Positions 7,640-15,644 of a stretch of DNA of 32,398 bases are shown here, piece after piece. The notes below the pieces were generated by a model. That model worked only from the letters and a program-made list of their open reading frames with translations, did no database searches and was not told the DNA's origin. The translations under genes and the position numbers were made by a program. Position 1 is the stretch's first letter, and each line of letters starts with the position of its first letter. This stretch comes from Ruminiclostridium sp. (lineage in GTDB: Bacteria; Bacillota; Clostridia; Oscillospirales; Ruminococcaceae): positions 1 through 32,398 of the forward strand of contig JAFPUE010000104.1 of NCBI GenBank assembly GCA_017395555.1, read 5' to 3'.

Positions 7640-8665
7640 TTACTTTCTTACACCAAACTTATATATCGTTGTGAAGTTGTACTCCTCGTCCTTTTTAAGA
7701 ATGCAGCTCGGGAAATTGGGCTGATTCGGGGAGTCGGGAGCGTACTGGCTTTCGAGGCAGAGGCCTGTCTGTATCTTCATCATCAGACCGTCCTTGCCGA
7801 TCTCGCCCTGAAGTCCGATAGCGGTATAGAACTGGATAGCGGGCTTGTCGGTGGAGACTGTCATCTCACGTCCCGTTTCGGGGTCATAAACTATTGCGGC
7901 TTCTCTCATAACGTGGGGTTCGCCGAGCATGAAGTTGTGGTCATAGCCGATAATGCCGCCCATTTCGAGATCCTGATATATCGGCTTGGGCTTGCGGAAA
8001 TCGAAGGCGGTGCCTTCAACCGGAGCGATCTCGCCGGTGGGTATGAGCTTCGAGTCAACGGGGGTGTAGCTGTCCGCGTTGATCTGGACGATCTGCGAAA
8101 GAACGGAGCCGGAATGTATGCCGCCGAGATTGAAGTAGGAATGATTGGTAAGATTGAGTATCGTGTCGGCATCGGACTTGCCCTTGTATTCGAGCTTGAG
8201 CTCGTTGTCGTCGGTGAGTGTGTATTTGCAGCTTACCTTTACGCTGCCGGGGAAATTTTCTTCCTCGTCGGGGCTGAAATAACCGAATGTAACGCTGTTG
8301 TCCGTTGTTTCGTCAACTGTCCACACTCTCTTGTTGTAACCGATGATACCGCCGTGCAGGGAGTTTTCGCCCTCGTTGGCGCGGAGTGTTATTTCCTTGC
8401 CGTTGAGAGTGAACTTCGCATTTGCGATACGGTTTGCATATCTTCCGACGAGCGCGCCCTGTGACGACTTGCCTTCGAGATAGCCCTGAAGATCGTCATA
8501 TCCGAGCACGACATCGCCCATATCGCCGTTCTTGTCCGGAACGATTATGCTTACAACGGCTCCGCTGTAATTTGTGAGCTTTACGGTCATACCGCTGCTG
8601 TTTTTGAGCGTGAAAAGGAAGACCTTATATCCGTCCGCCATTCCGAATACTTCTTTTTCGATCAT
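7640..8665 (-). CDS. galM: Aldose 1-epimerase (mutarotase)
   Basis: Interconverts alpha and beta anomers of galactose and glucose in the cytoplasm, 341 residues. Family signatures: LVGRYANRI, a His in NSLHGGIIGYNKRVW, the catalytic His in NHSYFNLGG, a YDHNF segment and the catalytic Glu in CLESQYAPD near the C-terminus. I chose ATG at 8665 (MIEKEVFGM) because AAAGGTAAGG lies 8 nt upstream. The ATG at 8686 has no ribosome binding site of its own and would place that signal inside the gene. No other galactose gene is adjacent; leuS follows downstream in the same direction. Confidence 0.93.
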   Translation of the reverse strand: MIEKEVFGMADGYKVFLFTLKNSSGMTVKLTNYSGAVVSIIVPDKNGDMGDVVLGYDDLQGYLEGKSSQGALVGRYANRIANAKFTLNGKEITLRANEGENSLHGGIIGYNKRVWTVDETTDNSVTFGYFSPDEEENFPGSVKVSCKYTLTDDNELKLEYKGKSDADTILNLTNHSYFNLGGIHSGSVLSQIVQINADSYTPVDSKLIPTGEIAPVEGTAFDFRKPKPIYQDLEMGGIIGYDHNFMLGEPHVMREAAIVYDPETGREMTVSTDKPAIQFYTAIGLQGEIGKDGLMMKIQTGLCLESQYAPDSPNQPNFPSCILKKDEEYNFTTIYKFGVRK

Positions 8666-8704
8666 GTCAAGTACCTTACCTTTCATTATGAATATTGACT
8701 TACT

Positions 8705-8733
8705 ATTATAACCGGCTTAGCGTGCCGGAAAAA
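8705..8733 (-). promoter_or_regulatory. Possible promoter of galM
   Basis: A perfect TATAAT on the minus strand (8705-8710), about 40 nt before the start codon. The hexamer 17 nt further upstream (TTTTTC) is a poor -35, so activation or a weak promoter is possible. Confidence 0.4.
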
Positions 8734-8760
8734 TACGAAACTACTAAAATTGATAATTGT

Positions 8761-10176
8761 TCAGAACTGCCAGTAGAGGAAGGGGTTGTTGGTGCTGCTT
8801 ACGAGCATGAGGGTGCCGACAACGAGTATCGCGGTGTTGCTGACAACGGTGGAGATGCCGACAGCGTTCTGTCCCGCGTTTGAAGTCTGGAGCTTTTTGC
8901 GAAGCGTCGGGATAACGGGGGTGCTGAAAACTATCGCCGCGGTTATCAGGAAAATGTTATTCATGAATGAGGTCTGTGTTCCGAGGTCGATAAGCATATT
9001 GCCGTTCGCGCCGACGAGGTTGCCGAAGAATGTACCCAGCGCGGCGATACCGCCGGAAGCGTCGTTGAAATAGAAAATGCCGAAACCGATGATTATTATG
9101 AGCTTCGCGTAGATGTGCATTATCACCGCGGGTATTTTTTTCAGGCGCTTCTTGCCGAGAAGCTGCTCGATAAATACAAACAGTCCGAAATACAGACCCC
9201 AGATGATGTAGTTCCAGCTCGCGCCGTGCCAGAAGCCTGTGCAGAACCACACGAGCAGAAGTCCCATATATTTCCTGCGCTTGCCGAAGATCGGAACGTA
9301 GAGCAGGTAATCACGGAAGAATGTTCCAAGCGAGATGTGCCAGCGCTGCCAGAATTCGGTAATGCTTTTTGAAACGAACGGATAGCGGAAGTTCTCGTCG
9401 AATTTGAATCCGAATATCCTGCCGAGACCGATAGCCATATCGGAGTAGCCGGAAAAGTCATAGTAAACGTAAAGCGCGTAGAGTATCACCGCGTACCATG
9501 TTCCCGCAGTCGAGAGAAGAGTGAGGTCATTCCCGAAATACTGTTCGACGATCTCGTAAAGGCTGTTGGCGATTATGACCTTCTTGCCGAAGCCGAAAAT
9601 AAAGCGGGTGATGCCGGTGCTGATATCATCATAGGACGATGTGCGCTTGTCTATCGCGTCGGCTATCGTGTTGTATCTTACGATAGGACCAGCTACGAGC
9701 TGCGGGAAAAGGGATATATACAGGAGCAGCTTGCCGTAGTTGCGCTGTACTTCGGTCTTGCCCCAGTACACATCCATGATGTATGAGATTATCTGGAAGG
9801 TGTAGAAGCTGATACCGATAGGGAGGGCAAGTCCGGTCTGAGGAATGTCCGCGCCGGAAATGCCGTTGATGTTTCGTATGAAGAAGTCGGTGTATTTGAA
9901 AACTCCGAGCATACCGAGACTGAACACGAGCGAAAGTGCAACGCCGATCTTCGCTTTCCCGGTGCCGCGGAATTTGTCGATCATCAGACCGAGGAAGTAG
10001 TTTACGGTAACGCTTATGAGCAGGAGTCCGAGCCATTCAAGACTGCTCCACGCGTAGAAGATGAGAGAGAAAGCAACGAGTACGATATTTCTGTATGTTG
10101 TTTTTCTGCCTATAAAGTAAATGGGGATAAGCGCCGCCATAAATATATAGACAAACACGAGGTCTGTGAATTTCAT
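8761..10176 (-). CDS. MBOAT-family O-acyltransferase (AlgI/DltB-like)
   Basis: A polytopic membrane enzyme of 471 residues with about ten hydrophobic segments. The MBOAT hallmark FWHGASWNYIIWG contains the predicted catalytic His at 317. Also typical are SFYTFQIISYIMDVY, FPQLVAGPIVRY, YVYYDFSGYSDMAIGLGRIFGF and FWQRWHISLGTFFRDYLL. AlgI-type members pass acetyl groups across the membrane to extracellular polysaccharides; the usual SGNH/AlgJ-type partner is not adjacent, so the substrate cannot be named. The start at 10176 (MKFTDL) is preferred because GGAG lies about 7 nt upstream; the ATG at 10206 has no such site. It has its own promoter (10211-10239). Confidence 0.9.
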   Translation of the reverse strand: MKFTDLVFVYIFMAALIPIYFIGRKTTYRNIVLVAFSLIFYAWSSLEWLGLLLISVTVNYFLGLMIDKFRGTGKAKIGVALSLVFSLGMLGVFKYTDFFIRNINGISGADIPQTGLALPIGISFYTFQIISYIMDVYWGKTEVQRNYGKLLLYISLFPQLVAGPIVRYNTIADAIDKRTSSYDDISTGITRFIFGFGKKVIIANSLYEIVEQYFGNDLTLLSTAGTWYAVILYALYVYYDFSGYSDMAIGLGRIFGFKFDENFRYPFVSKSITEFWQRWHISLGTFFRDYLLYVPIFGKRRKYMGLLLVWFCTGFWHGASWNYIIWGLYFGLFVFIEQLLGKKRLKKIPAVIMHIYAKLIIIIGFGIFYFNDASGGIAALGTFFGNLVGANGNMLIDLGTQTSFMNNIFLITAAIVFSTPVIPTLRKKLQTSNAGQNAVGISTVVSNTAILVVGTLMLVSSTNNPFLYWQF

Positions 10177-10210
10177 TCCTGTCTCCGTTTTGATGAATAT
10201 TTGCACAACT

Positions 10211-10239
10211 ATTATACATTATTATAATATGATTTGCAA
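10211..10239 (-). promoter_or_regulatory. Promoter of the MBOAT gene
   Basis: Minus-strand TTGCAA (10234-10239), a 17-nt spacer and TATAAT (10211-10216), 35 nt before the start codon. Confidence 0.75.
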
Positions 10240-10449
10240 CCGTTTTGGAAAATTTTTATGATTTTGACCGAATATTTTGTTTTAGCGGTTGAATTTTGTT
10301 GAAATTGCGGGTAAGCGGTTTTCGGCAGCGATACCGGGCTTTGGATTTATTCGATGTTCATATATTAAGAATGGACGGAATGAGAAATAGGAGAGGCGAC
10401 TTGTCGGAATGACGAAAATCGCGAGTGTATGGCATTGGAGAACAGCGTG

Positions 10450-11227
10450 TTTTGTGAAAAATCAAATGACATGATTTTTCACAAAAGCGTAAATCGTATG
10501 GCGATATTACTGTCGGGAAAGAGATCGTCTGTGAAAAAGAGCGGGGCGTGAATTTTCACAAAAGCCGTTGTGATTTTGACCAACAATATCGAAAAATCAG
10601 GTGACTTGATTTTTTGAGGGCAGCTGCTCCGTGAGGGTGTGACTTGGCGGGAGTTTTCGGGTAAGACACCGTCAGCCGGGAGGGTCAGAACATGGTGCGG
10701 CTCACCGGGTAAATTGTGAAAAATCAGATGACGTGATTTTTTACATCGGGGTCTGAACAGGGCAATGTGCGGTTTTACCAATAAAAGTGATAAAGTCTAA
10801 CGAGTTTCTGGCGGTATTCCGAATCAAAACCGGGCATTATCGGGGAATGATGACGGTATTTTTTTAAAAAATCAGATCATCTGATTTTTTAAAAAACGCC
10901 TTTTGCAGGAATGAAGACGCGGAAAATCGGAGCGATGACGCGGATTTCGGGATAAAATGGCTGTCATCAAACGGCGCTGTTGAGCCATTCCTGTGACAAT
11001 AATATCATTTTTCGGACAAAACGGGAATTATTCCGACAGGATTTTCCCGGAAATAAAAAATCAGGTCATCTGATTTTTGTATAATTCGACATAATTTTCA
11101 CAAAATAACCCGGAAAACCACACTTTTCGGGGCGGAAACCGTCGTTTTAGGGAAGATTTCACGCGTCGGCTGCCGGATATCGCAGAGAGCGCAAAAATAC
11201 ATCAAAAATCAAATTACACGATTTTTG
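10450..11227. repeat. Array of six palindromes in a gene-free region
   Basis: The 10240-11520 stretch holds no convincing gene. It contains six copies of AAAAATCA-N7-TGATTTTT, centred at 10468, 10603, 10730, 10878, 11067 and 11215. The 7-nt centres are AATGACA, GGTGACT, GATGACG, GATCATC, GGTCATC and AATTACA, always with T at position 3 and A at position 5. Copies 1 and 4 extend to perfect 15-bp arms (10450-10464/10472-10486; 10860-10874/10882-10896). Copy 6 has one mismatch in the inner pair. A decayed relative may lie at 10531-10560 (GTGAAAA/TTTTCAC). Intervals are 127-189 bp and the sequences between copies are unrelated. Confidence 0.88.
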
Positions 11228-11524
11228 TGTTAAAGATTTAACAGCTCGTGGCGTCGTATTTTTCCGGACTCACTCCGAAACGAAAATTGACATCCTGTGA
11301 TTTATTCCGAGTCAATATTCCAAAATGTTGAATATTATGGCATTATCCGCATGGTAATATCGTCTTGGCGATAGCATGACACAATGTGTTCGATAAGCCG
11401 ATGTTAATTTTGTTAGAAAACTCTGTCCGGAGAGAAAAAACGCACCGGCGCTCATACATCACGCTGACGGTTCGGCAGACATTACATATCTTTGCAAAAA
11501 AATCTGTGTGGAAATAAAAATCAC

Positions 11525-11553
11525 TTGACATTTCGGCAATATTAAGGTATTAT
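11525..11553 (+). promoter_or_regulatory. Promoter of the deacetylase-bactofilin pair
   Basis: TTGACA (11525-11530), a 17-nt spacer and TATTAT (11548-11553), 35 nt before the TTG start. Confidence 0.85.
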
Positions 11554-11587
11554 TAAATATATATGTGATAGAACCGGGGGACCAATT

Positions 11588-12772
11588 TTGTATTTCGGAA
11601 GTGTAAGATTTTTTAAGCATGTCATTGTCGCGGTAGTGATAATTCTGATCATCGTTCCGTGCGTAATATGCTTTGTCCTCGGAGCGCAGCTTAACGAACA
11701 GAAAGAAGAGAACGAAAAGCTGAGAGCCGAGATCGGCAGCGGCAGGATAGAAGAGTATAATACCCGCTATGAGGCGGATCAGATGTTTGAGCTGTACAGG
11801 GACAAGCTCGACGACAAGGAAGGCTTTTTACAGCGTGTGTACGGGTATGACCCCGGCGAATACAGCTCGGCGCTGTTTTCGGGCGAAGCGGTGATACCGG
11901 ACGCTACCGACGCGCCGGTCACAGAGCCCGCGGCAAGCACGGCAGCTCCCGAAACGTCCGGCGATTCGGAGCCGGAGGCTGTACAGGCAATGGCGGAGAG
12001 CACAGACGGTGTGGCTGAGACAACCGAAGCACCCGAGGAAGTGCCGGAGTTCACGCACACCGAAGCATCGGGCGGAACAACGAATGTCCGTGCGGCCTAC
12101 GAGATGATGTATCCGGAGCTGTATGCCGATGTACCGGAGAATATCGTGTACAATGAGGATATGGACTACGTTTACCTCACATTTGACGACGGCCCGTCCA
12201 AGTACACCGACAGCATACTCAACTACCTCGAAATGTACGACTTAAAGGCGACATTCTTCGTGGTACCGGACGGCAGCGATGAGAGCAATGCCCGCTTGAA
12301 GCGTATCGCAAACGCGGGTCACACGATCGGCATACACACCGCTTCCCACGAGTACAACAAGATATATGAGAGCGTGGAAGCGTACCTTGACGACTTCAAG
12401 ATCGCCTATGACAGAGTATATGCGGCGACGGGCATCAAATGTACGCTGTTCAGATTCCCGGGCGGCAGCATAAACGACTACAACGAGTCAATCCGTGATG
12501 ACCTTATCGCGGAAATGACAAGACGCGGATTCATATACTTCGACTGGAACGTTGACAGCAGCGATGCTCTCGGCGCAACATGGACGGAGATGTACAACAA
12601 CGTAACTTCCCAAACCAAGGCGTGCAATCGTGCGGTGATACTGATGCACGATTACAACGGCGGATATAACACGATCCTCGTGCTTGAGGATATAATCAGG
12701 TGGCTTATCAGCAACGAGCGCGGCTACAAGCTCGACAAGCTGACGGAATTTGTTAAACCCGTGCAGTTCTGA
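11588..12772 (+). CDS. Membrane-anchored polysaccharide deacetylase (NodB/CE4 fold)
   Basis: An extracytoplasmic metal-dependent deacetylase of 394 residues, probably acting on peptidoglycan or another N-acetylated polymer. It starts with TTG at 11588, 7 nt after GGGGG. Residues 10-33 form a signal anchor, followed by a short coiled-coil-like stretch (NEQKEENEKLRAEI) and a Thr/Glu/Pro/Ala linker at about 100-160. The NodB domain has the metal triad: TFDDGP at 198-203 (D201), H250 and H254 in HTASH; FRFPGGS and a late LMHDYNGGYNT fit the remaining motifs. The bactofilin gene follows after 95 nt, apparently in one transcript. The gap holds an inverted repeat, CGTGCAGT (12760-12767) and ACTGCACG (12807-12814), without a T-run. 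Confidence 0.92.
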   Translation: MYFGSVRFFKHVIVAVVIILIIVPCVICFVLGAQLNEQKEENEKLRAEIGSGRIEEYNTRYEADQMFELYRDKLDDKEGFLQRVYGYDPGEYSSALFSGEAVIPDATDAPVTEPAASTAAPETSGDSEPEAVQAMAESTDGVAETTEAPEEVPEFTHTEASGGTTNVRAAYEMMYPELYADVPENIVYNEDMDYVYLTFDDGPSKYTDSILNYLEMYDLKATFFVVPDGSDESNARLKRIANAGHTIGIHTASHEYNKIYESVEAYLDDFKIAYDRVYAATGIKCTLFRFPGGSINDYNESIRDDLIAEMTRRGFIYFDWNVDSSDALGATWTEMYNNVTSQTKACNRAVILMHDYNGGYNTILVLEDIIRWLISNERGYKLDKLTEFVKPVQF

Positions 12773-12830
12773 CGGGGCGTGTTGACACCAAGCTCAACAA
12801 ACTCTGACTGCACGAACCGGCATACAGTTG

Positions 12831-12867
12831 AAAGGAGAACGGGTAGCGTCGATACCCTGTCAAAAAA
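12831..12867 (+). promoter_or_regulatory. Unusually distant ribosome binding site bridged by a hairpin
   Basis: AAAGGAG (12831-12837) is 30 nt from the bactofilin ATG. Between them GGGTA (12841-12845) pairs with TACCC (12853-12857). A TAG at 12844-12846 in the bactofilin frame and the lack of ATG, GTG or TTG codons after it rule out an earlier start. Folding would shorten the gap to about 13 nt. Confidence 0.5.
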
Positions 12868-13911
12868 ATGGGAATAAAGGATAATTTTCAGCAGGCTCTC
12901 AGAGAGCTTACCGGCACAGAAAAGGAAGAAGCAAAGCGCGACAAGTCCGTTGACGCGATAAAGAACGCCGTATCGGCGGGCGACGGTTCGGAATACGACA
13001 CCGTGGGCGCGAGCTCCTTCGACGAGATACAGAAAAGAGCTTCGGCTGCCGCGGACGAGATGACCCGTCAGCAGAGCGCGTATCTCGACGTTACATACCG
13101 TGCGGACAACAACAGCAATGCGGATGTACAGGACGATATCACGCTCGATCCGCTTTCGGAAGACAATTCGGAGCCCCTCAGCATATCCGAGTTCGACAGC
13201 GGTTCCGCGGGATATAACGCGGGAAATGCGGGCGGCGGATATGACAGATACTCGCAGAACAATGAGCGCCGGAATCCCTACGAGAATTACGGTCAGCGCG
13301 CGGCGGCGGACCCCTATGCGGGAAGCCCGTATTCCGGCGGACAGGTACCGAGAAACGAACGTCAGTCCGCGGGCGGCTCCTCCGACGGCAACAGAACGCA
13401 GATATTCAGCGCGGCACGCTACAAGAGACCCGGCGGCACCGACGACGATGAGATCACCGTTATCTCGAAGAATACCGTTATCGACGGTAACGTCCGCTCG
13501 TTCGCGAATATGAGCATCGACGGCAACATCAAGGGCAATGTCGAGACGACAAAGGATATCGACATCAACGGAAAGATCGTCGGAAACATAGCCTGCAACA
13601 ATGCGCAGATGCGTACTTCGCAGATACAGGGAAATGTGCAGATGAAGGGCAATGTTTATATGGAGCGCGACACGCTGCTCATAGGCGATCTCACTTCCAC
13701 CTACGCGGACATAAACGGCAAGATAAAGGGCAATGTCTCGATCACCGGTAAGGCGGAGCTCAAGAGCGATGCTGTGATCTTCGGCGACATAAGCGCGTCC
13801 ACGATAACCGTCAACGACGGCGCTATCATTCAGGGTTATGTCAGCACCACGTTCCTCAACAAGGAGGACAGCAAGAACATATTCCCGGATACGATCACTA
13901 TCGGAGAATAA
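12868..13911 (+). CDS. Bactofilin with long disordered N-terminus
   Basis: A polymer-forming cytoskeletal protein of 347 residues. From about residue 195 to 335 it shows the repeating beta-helix pattern of bactofilins (IDGNVRSFANMSIDGNIKG, DINGKIVGNI, IQGNVQMKGNV, INGKIKGNVSITG, IFGDISAS). The first 190 residues are low complexity, rich in Ser, Gly, Tyr, Asn and Asp, so much longer than in typical 100-200 residue bactofilins. Bactofilins assemble without nucleotides and often recruit cell-wall enzymes; the deacetylase directly upstream is a natural client. This partnership is inferred from position. The start at 12868 is the only usable one, with a distant ribosome binding site. A strong terminator follows. 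Confidence 0.93.
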   Translation: MGIKDNFQQALRELTGTEKEEAKRDKSVDAIKNAVSAGDGSEYDTVGASSFDEIQKRASAAADEMTRQQSAYLDVTYRADNNSNADVQDDITLDPLSEDNSEPLSISEFDSGSAGYNAGNAGGGYDRYSQNNERRNPYENYGQRAAADPYAGSPYSGGQVPRNERQSAGGSSDGNRTQIFSAARYKRPGGTDDDEITVISKNTVIDGNVRSFANMSIDGNIKGNVETTKDIDINGKIVGNIACNNAQMRTSQIQGNVQMKGNVYMERDTLLIGDLTSTYADINGKIKGNVSITGKAELKSDAVIFGDISASTITVNDGAIIQGYVSTTFLNKEDSKNIFPDTITIGE

Positions 13912-13925
13912 TTGCAGAAGCACAG

Positions 13926-13959
13926 ATCCCGCGGCGGAATTTCCCGCTGCGGGATTTTT
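13926..13959 (+). terminator. Terminator after bactofilin
   Basis: Arms 13926-13937 and 13944-13955 pair over 12 positions (one G-T) around a 6-nt loop, then TTTT. Confidence 0.9.
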
Positions 13960-14010
13960 CACACAAATATCATTGCAATCCGGAAGGATTTGTAGTATAA
14001 TAATAAAAAA

Positions 14011-14178
14011 TATAGGCTATACCGCACAAAGAGCGTGCGGAGATTGCGCAGTCAGATTTTTCGTCAGATTGGCTAAATTTGACGCAGGCTTGCTGGCGCA
14101 AGTCAAGGAAAATTTGGTCAAGATGACGGAATAATATGCAAGCAAGATGCGTGCGTCTATTTGTGCGGTATTGCCTAT
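14011..14178. mobile_element. MITE-like palindromic element
   Basis: Terminal inverted repeats of about 20 bp with one mismatch: TATAGGCTATACCGCACAAA at 14011-14030, matched by the reverse complement near 14159-14178. The inner arms also pair imperfectly (CGTCAGATTGGCTAAATTTGAC against CAAATTT...GTCAAG and GATGACG), so nearly the whole 168 bp can fold into one long hairpin centred near 14090. The ends start and finish with TATA, so a TA target duplication is possible. There is no transposase; the short frame running through it is not a credible protein. This is the layout of a non-autonomous transposon. Confidence 0.7.
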
Positions 14179-14211
14179 ACATTATCATACGGTTTGCAGA
14201 CTTGTAAAGTT

Positions 14212-14437
14212 CCGTTTTACGGTCATTGGGTCAAGGGTGTCTCCCCGAACACGGGGAGGTGATGTTTTCGCTTGCGAAAACGGCAGAGGGGCTGACCGAC
14301 AGACTCTGCCCTTGCGCGATGCAGCCTCAAAGCAGGATGCTTTGACTTCGGCACCAAAAGCGCGCACGATGCGCGCATAAAAGTGCCGAAAGGCGTAGGG
14401 CTGCCGCCGTCCGCGTAGGACAAAGCGCGTTAGCGCA
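14212..14437. repeat. Mosaic intergenic repeat, copy D (longest)
   Basis: A string of perfect hairpins: CCGT-TTT-ACGG (14212-14222), CTCCCCG-AACA-CGGGGAG (14241-14258), GTTTTCGC-TT-GCGAAAAC (14264-14281), GGCAGAG/CTCTGCC (14282-14310), TCAAAGCA-GGA-TGCTTTGA (14327-14345), TTCGGCAC/GTGCCGAA (14347-14354/14383-14390) around the GCGCGCACGATGCGCGC core, GTCC/GGAC (14409-14421) and GCGC-GTTA-GCGC (14425-14436). It ends right at the ribosome binding site of the next gene. With the MITE it fills the 13960-14440 gap. Confidence 0.85.
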
Positions 14438-14452
14438 GAAGGAGAAGCACAG

Positions 14453-15268
14453 ATGCGGTATTATTTTGAGACGGACTGTCTCGATCTTAAACAGACCCTT
14501 GAAAGCGGTCAGTGCTTCCGCTGGAAAAAGACGGAGGACGGCGGTTCCTATGTCGGGATCTCGGAAGCTCATATACTTAAAATAACACAGACCGACGGCG
14601 GTGCCGTAATGGAGATGCGGGACGAGAGCGAGACGGATTTCTGGCTGCACTATTTTGACTGCGAGACAGATTACGATTCCGTGATACGGCAGTTCTCTGC
14701 GGACAAGGTGTTAAAGAAAGCCGCCGAGGAGAACCGCGGCATAAGGATACTCCGGCAGGAGCCGTTCGAGACGCTCATCAGCTTTATAATCTCGCAGAAT
14801 AACAATATCCCGCGCATTATCGGGATAATAGACAGGCTTTGTGAGAATTTCGGCGAGAGGATAGAGAGCCCGTTCGGGGATATGTATTCTTTTCCGGGCG
14901 CTGAAAAGCTCGCGTCACTGGCACCGGATGACCTCGCGCCGTTAAGGGCGGGATTCCGCACAAGATACATACTTGATGCCGCGAAAAAAGTCGCGGAAGG
15001 CACCGTCGATCCCGATGCAATATACAATATGACCTACGACGACGGTAAGGCGTATCTGAAAACAATAACCGGCGTGGGAGACAAAGTCGCGGACTGCGTG
15101 CTGCTGTTCGCGTACCACAAGACAGAGGCTTTTCCCTCGGACGTTTGGATAAAGCGTGTGGTGGCGGAATATTACAGCGACGGACTGCCGGAATGTATGG
15201 GTGAATATAAGGGTATCGCGCAGCAGTACCTTTTCGAGTATTTCAGAAAACATACAAATGCAGATTAA
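14453..15268 (+). CDS. ogg: 8-oxoguanine DNA glycosylase (OGG1/AlkA superfamily)
   Basis: A base-excision repair enzyme that removes oxidised guanine, 271 residues. The N-terminal domain has LESGQCFRW at about 16-24, as in OGG1-type proteins. The helix-hairpin-helix plus Gly/Pro/Asp motif is LKTITGVGDKVADC, with the expected catalytic Lys at 211 and the conserved Asp at 230 (FPSDVW). SQNNNIPRI at about 114-122 matches the family's substrate-pocket region. GGAG lies 8 nt before the ATG and directly follows repeat copy D. The next two genes follow closely (16-nt gap, then an overlap), so it probably heads a three-gene operon. A 3-methyladenine glycosylase (AlkA) annotation is possible, but the GQCFRW and DKVADC pairing favours OGG. 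Confidence 0.9.
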   Translation: MRYYFETDCLDLKQTLESGQCFRWKKTEDGGSYVGISEAHILKITQTDGGAVMEMRDESETDFWLHYFDCETDYDSVIRQFSADKVLKKAAEENRGIRILRQEPFETLISFIISQNNNIPRIIGIIDRLCENFGERIESPFGDMYSFPGAEKLASLAPDDLAPLRAGFRTRYILDAAKKVAEGTVDPDAIYNMTYDDGKAYLKTITGVGDKVADCVLLFAYHKTEAFPSDVWIKRVVAEYYSDGLPECMGEYKGIAQQYLFEYFRKHTNAD

Positions 15269-15284
15269 AGGAAGGAAGATATAA

Positions 15285-15644
15285 ATGGTTTGCGGAAATT
15301 GCGGAAAATTTCTGGAGGAGGGAGAGCGATTCTGCCCTGCCTGCGGGACAAGAGTTGAGCAGGTACCGCAGCGTAGTGTTGAGACGGTACAGCCCGAGCG
15401 TTACAACAGCGTGACCTATACTCCGGACGCACAGCAGCCCTCCGCATACACGGTGCAGTACAGCTCGCAGCCGGCTGCCGGGCCCGAAGAACCGCAGAGT
15501 ATTTCTTACAAGCGGGCGGATGCGAAGGAGAAGGAATTTTTCGGCAAAGGCGCATTTCTTCTCTGTCTTTTCATAATAGGATTTCTTGCGGGAACAGCGG
15601 GTGCGTTCGCGTACCTGTACTTTTCACTTGTTGGGGTTATATGA
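15285..15644 (+). CDS. Zinc-ribbon membrane protein
   Basis: A 119-residue protein with an N-terminal zinc ribbon (CGNCGKFLEEGERFCPACG, two C-x2-C pairs at residues 3-20), a Pro/Gln/Ser-rich linker and one transmembrane helix near the C-terminus (FLLCLFIIGFLAGTAGAF). GGAAGGA precedes the ATG. The stop codon overlaps the start of the next gene (ATGA at 15641-15644), so the two are translationally coupled. Such short ribbon-plus-helix proteins are common in Firmicutes and have no assigned role. The ribbon is probably cytoplasmic. Confidence 0.88.
   Translation: MVCGNCGKFLEEGERFCPACGTRVEQVPQRSVETVQPERYNSVTYTPDAQQPSAYTVQYSSQPAAGPEEPQSISYKRADAKEKEFFGKGAFLLCLFIIGFLAGTAGAFAYLYFSLVGVI

Noticed and set aside
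8711-8727. Terminator hairpin (CCGGC/GCCGG) upstream of galM
   Set aside because: Five base pairs with no T-run in either direction.
10450-11227. CRISPR array
   Set aside because: The repeats are palindromes of 23 bp separated by 100-165 bp of uneven length, with no cas genes nearby.
12724-13962. Long minus-strand frame opposite bactofilin
   Set aside because: Antisense shadow; the plus strand shows the bactofilin repeat pattern, with promoter and terminator in its direction.
13970-14188. 72-codon minus-strand frame in the MITE-like element
   Set aside because: It spans the inverted repeats of a palindromic element and has no ribosome binding site.
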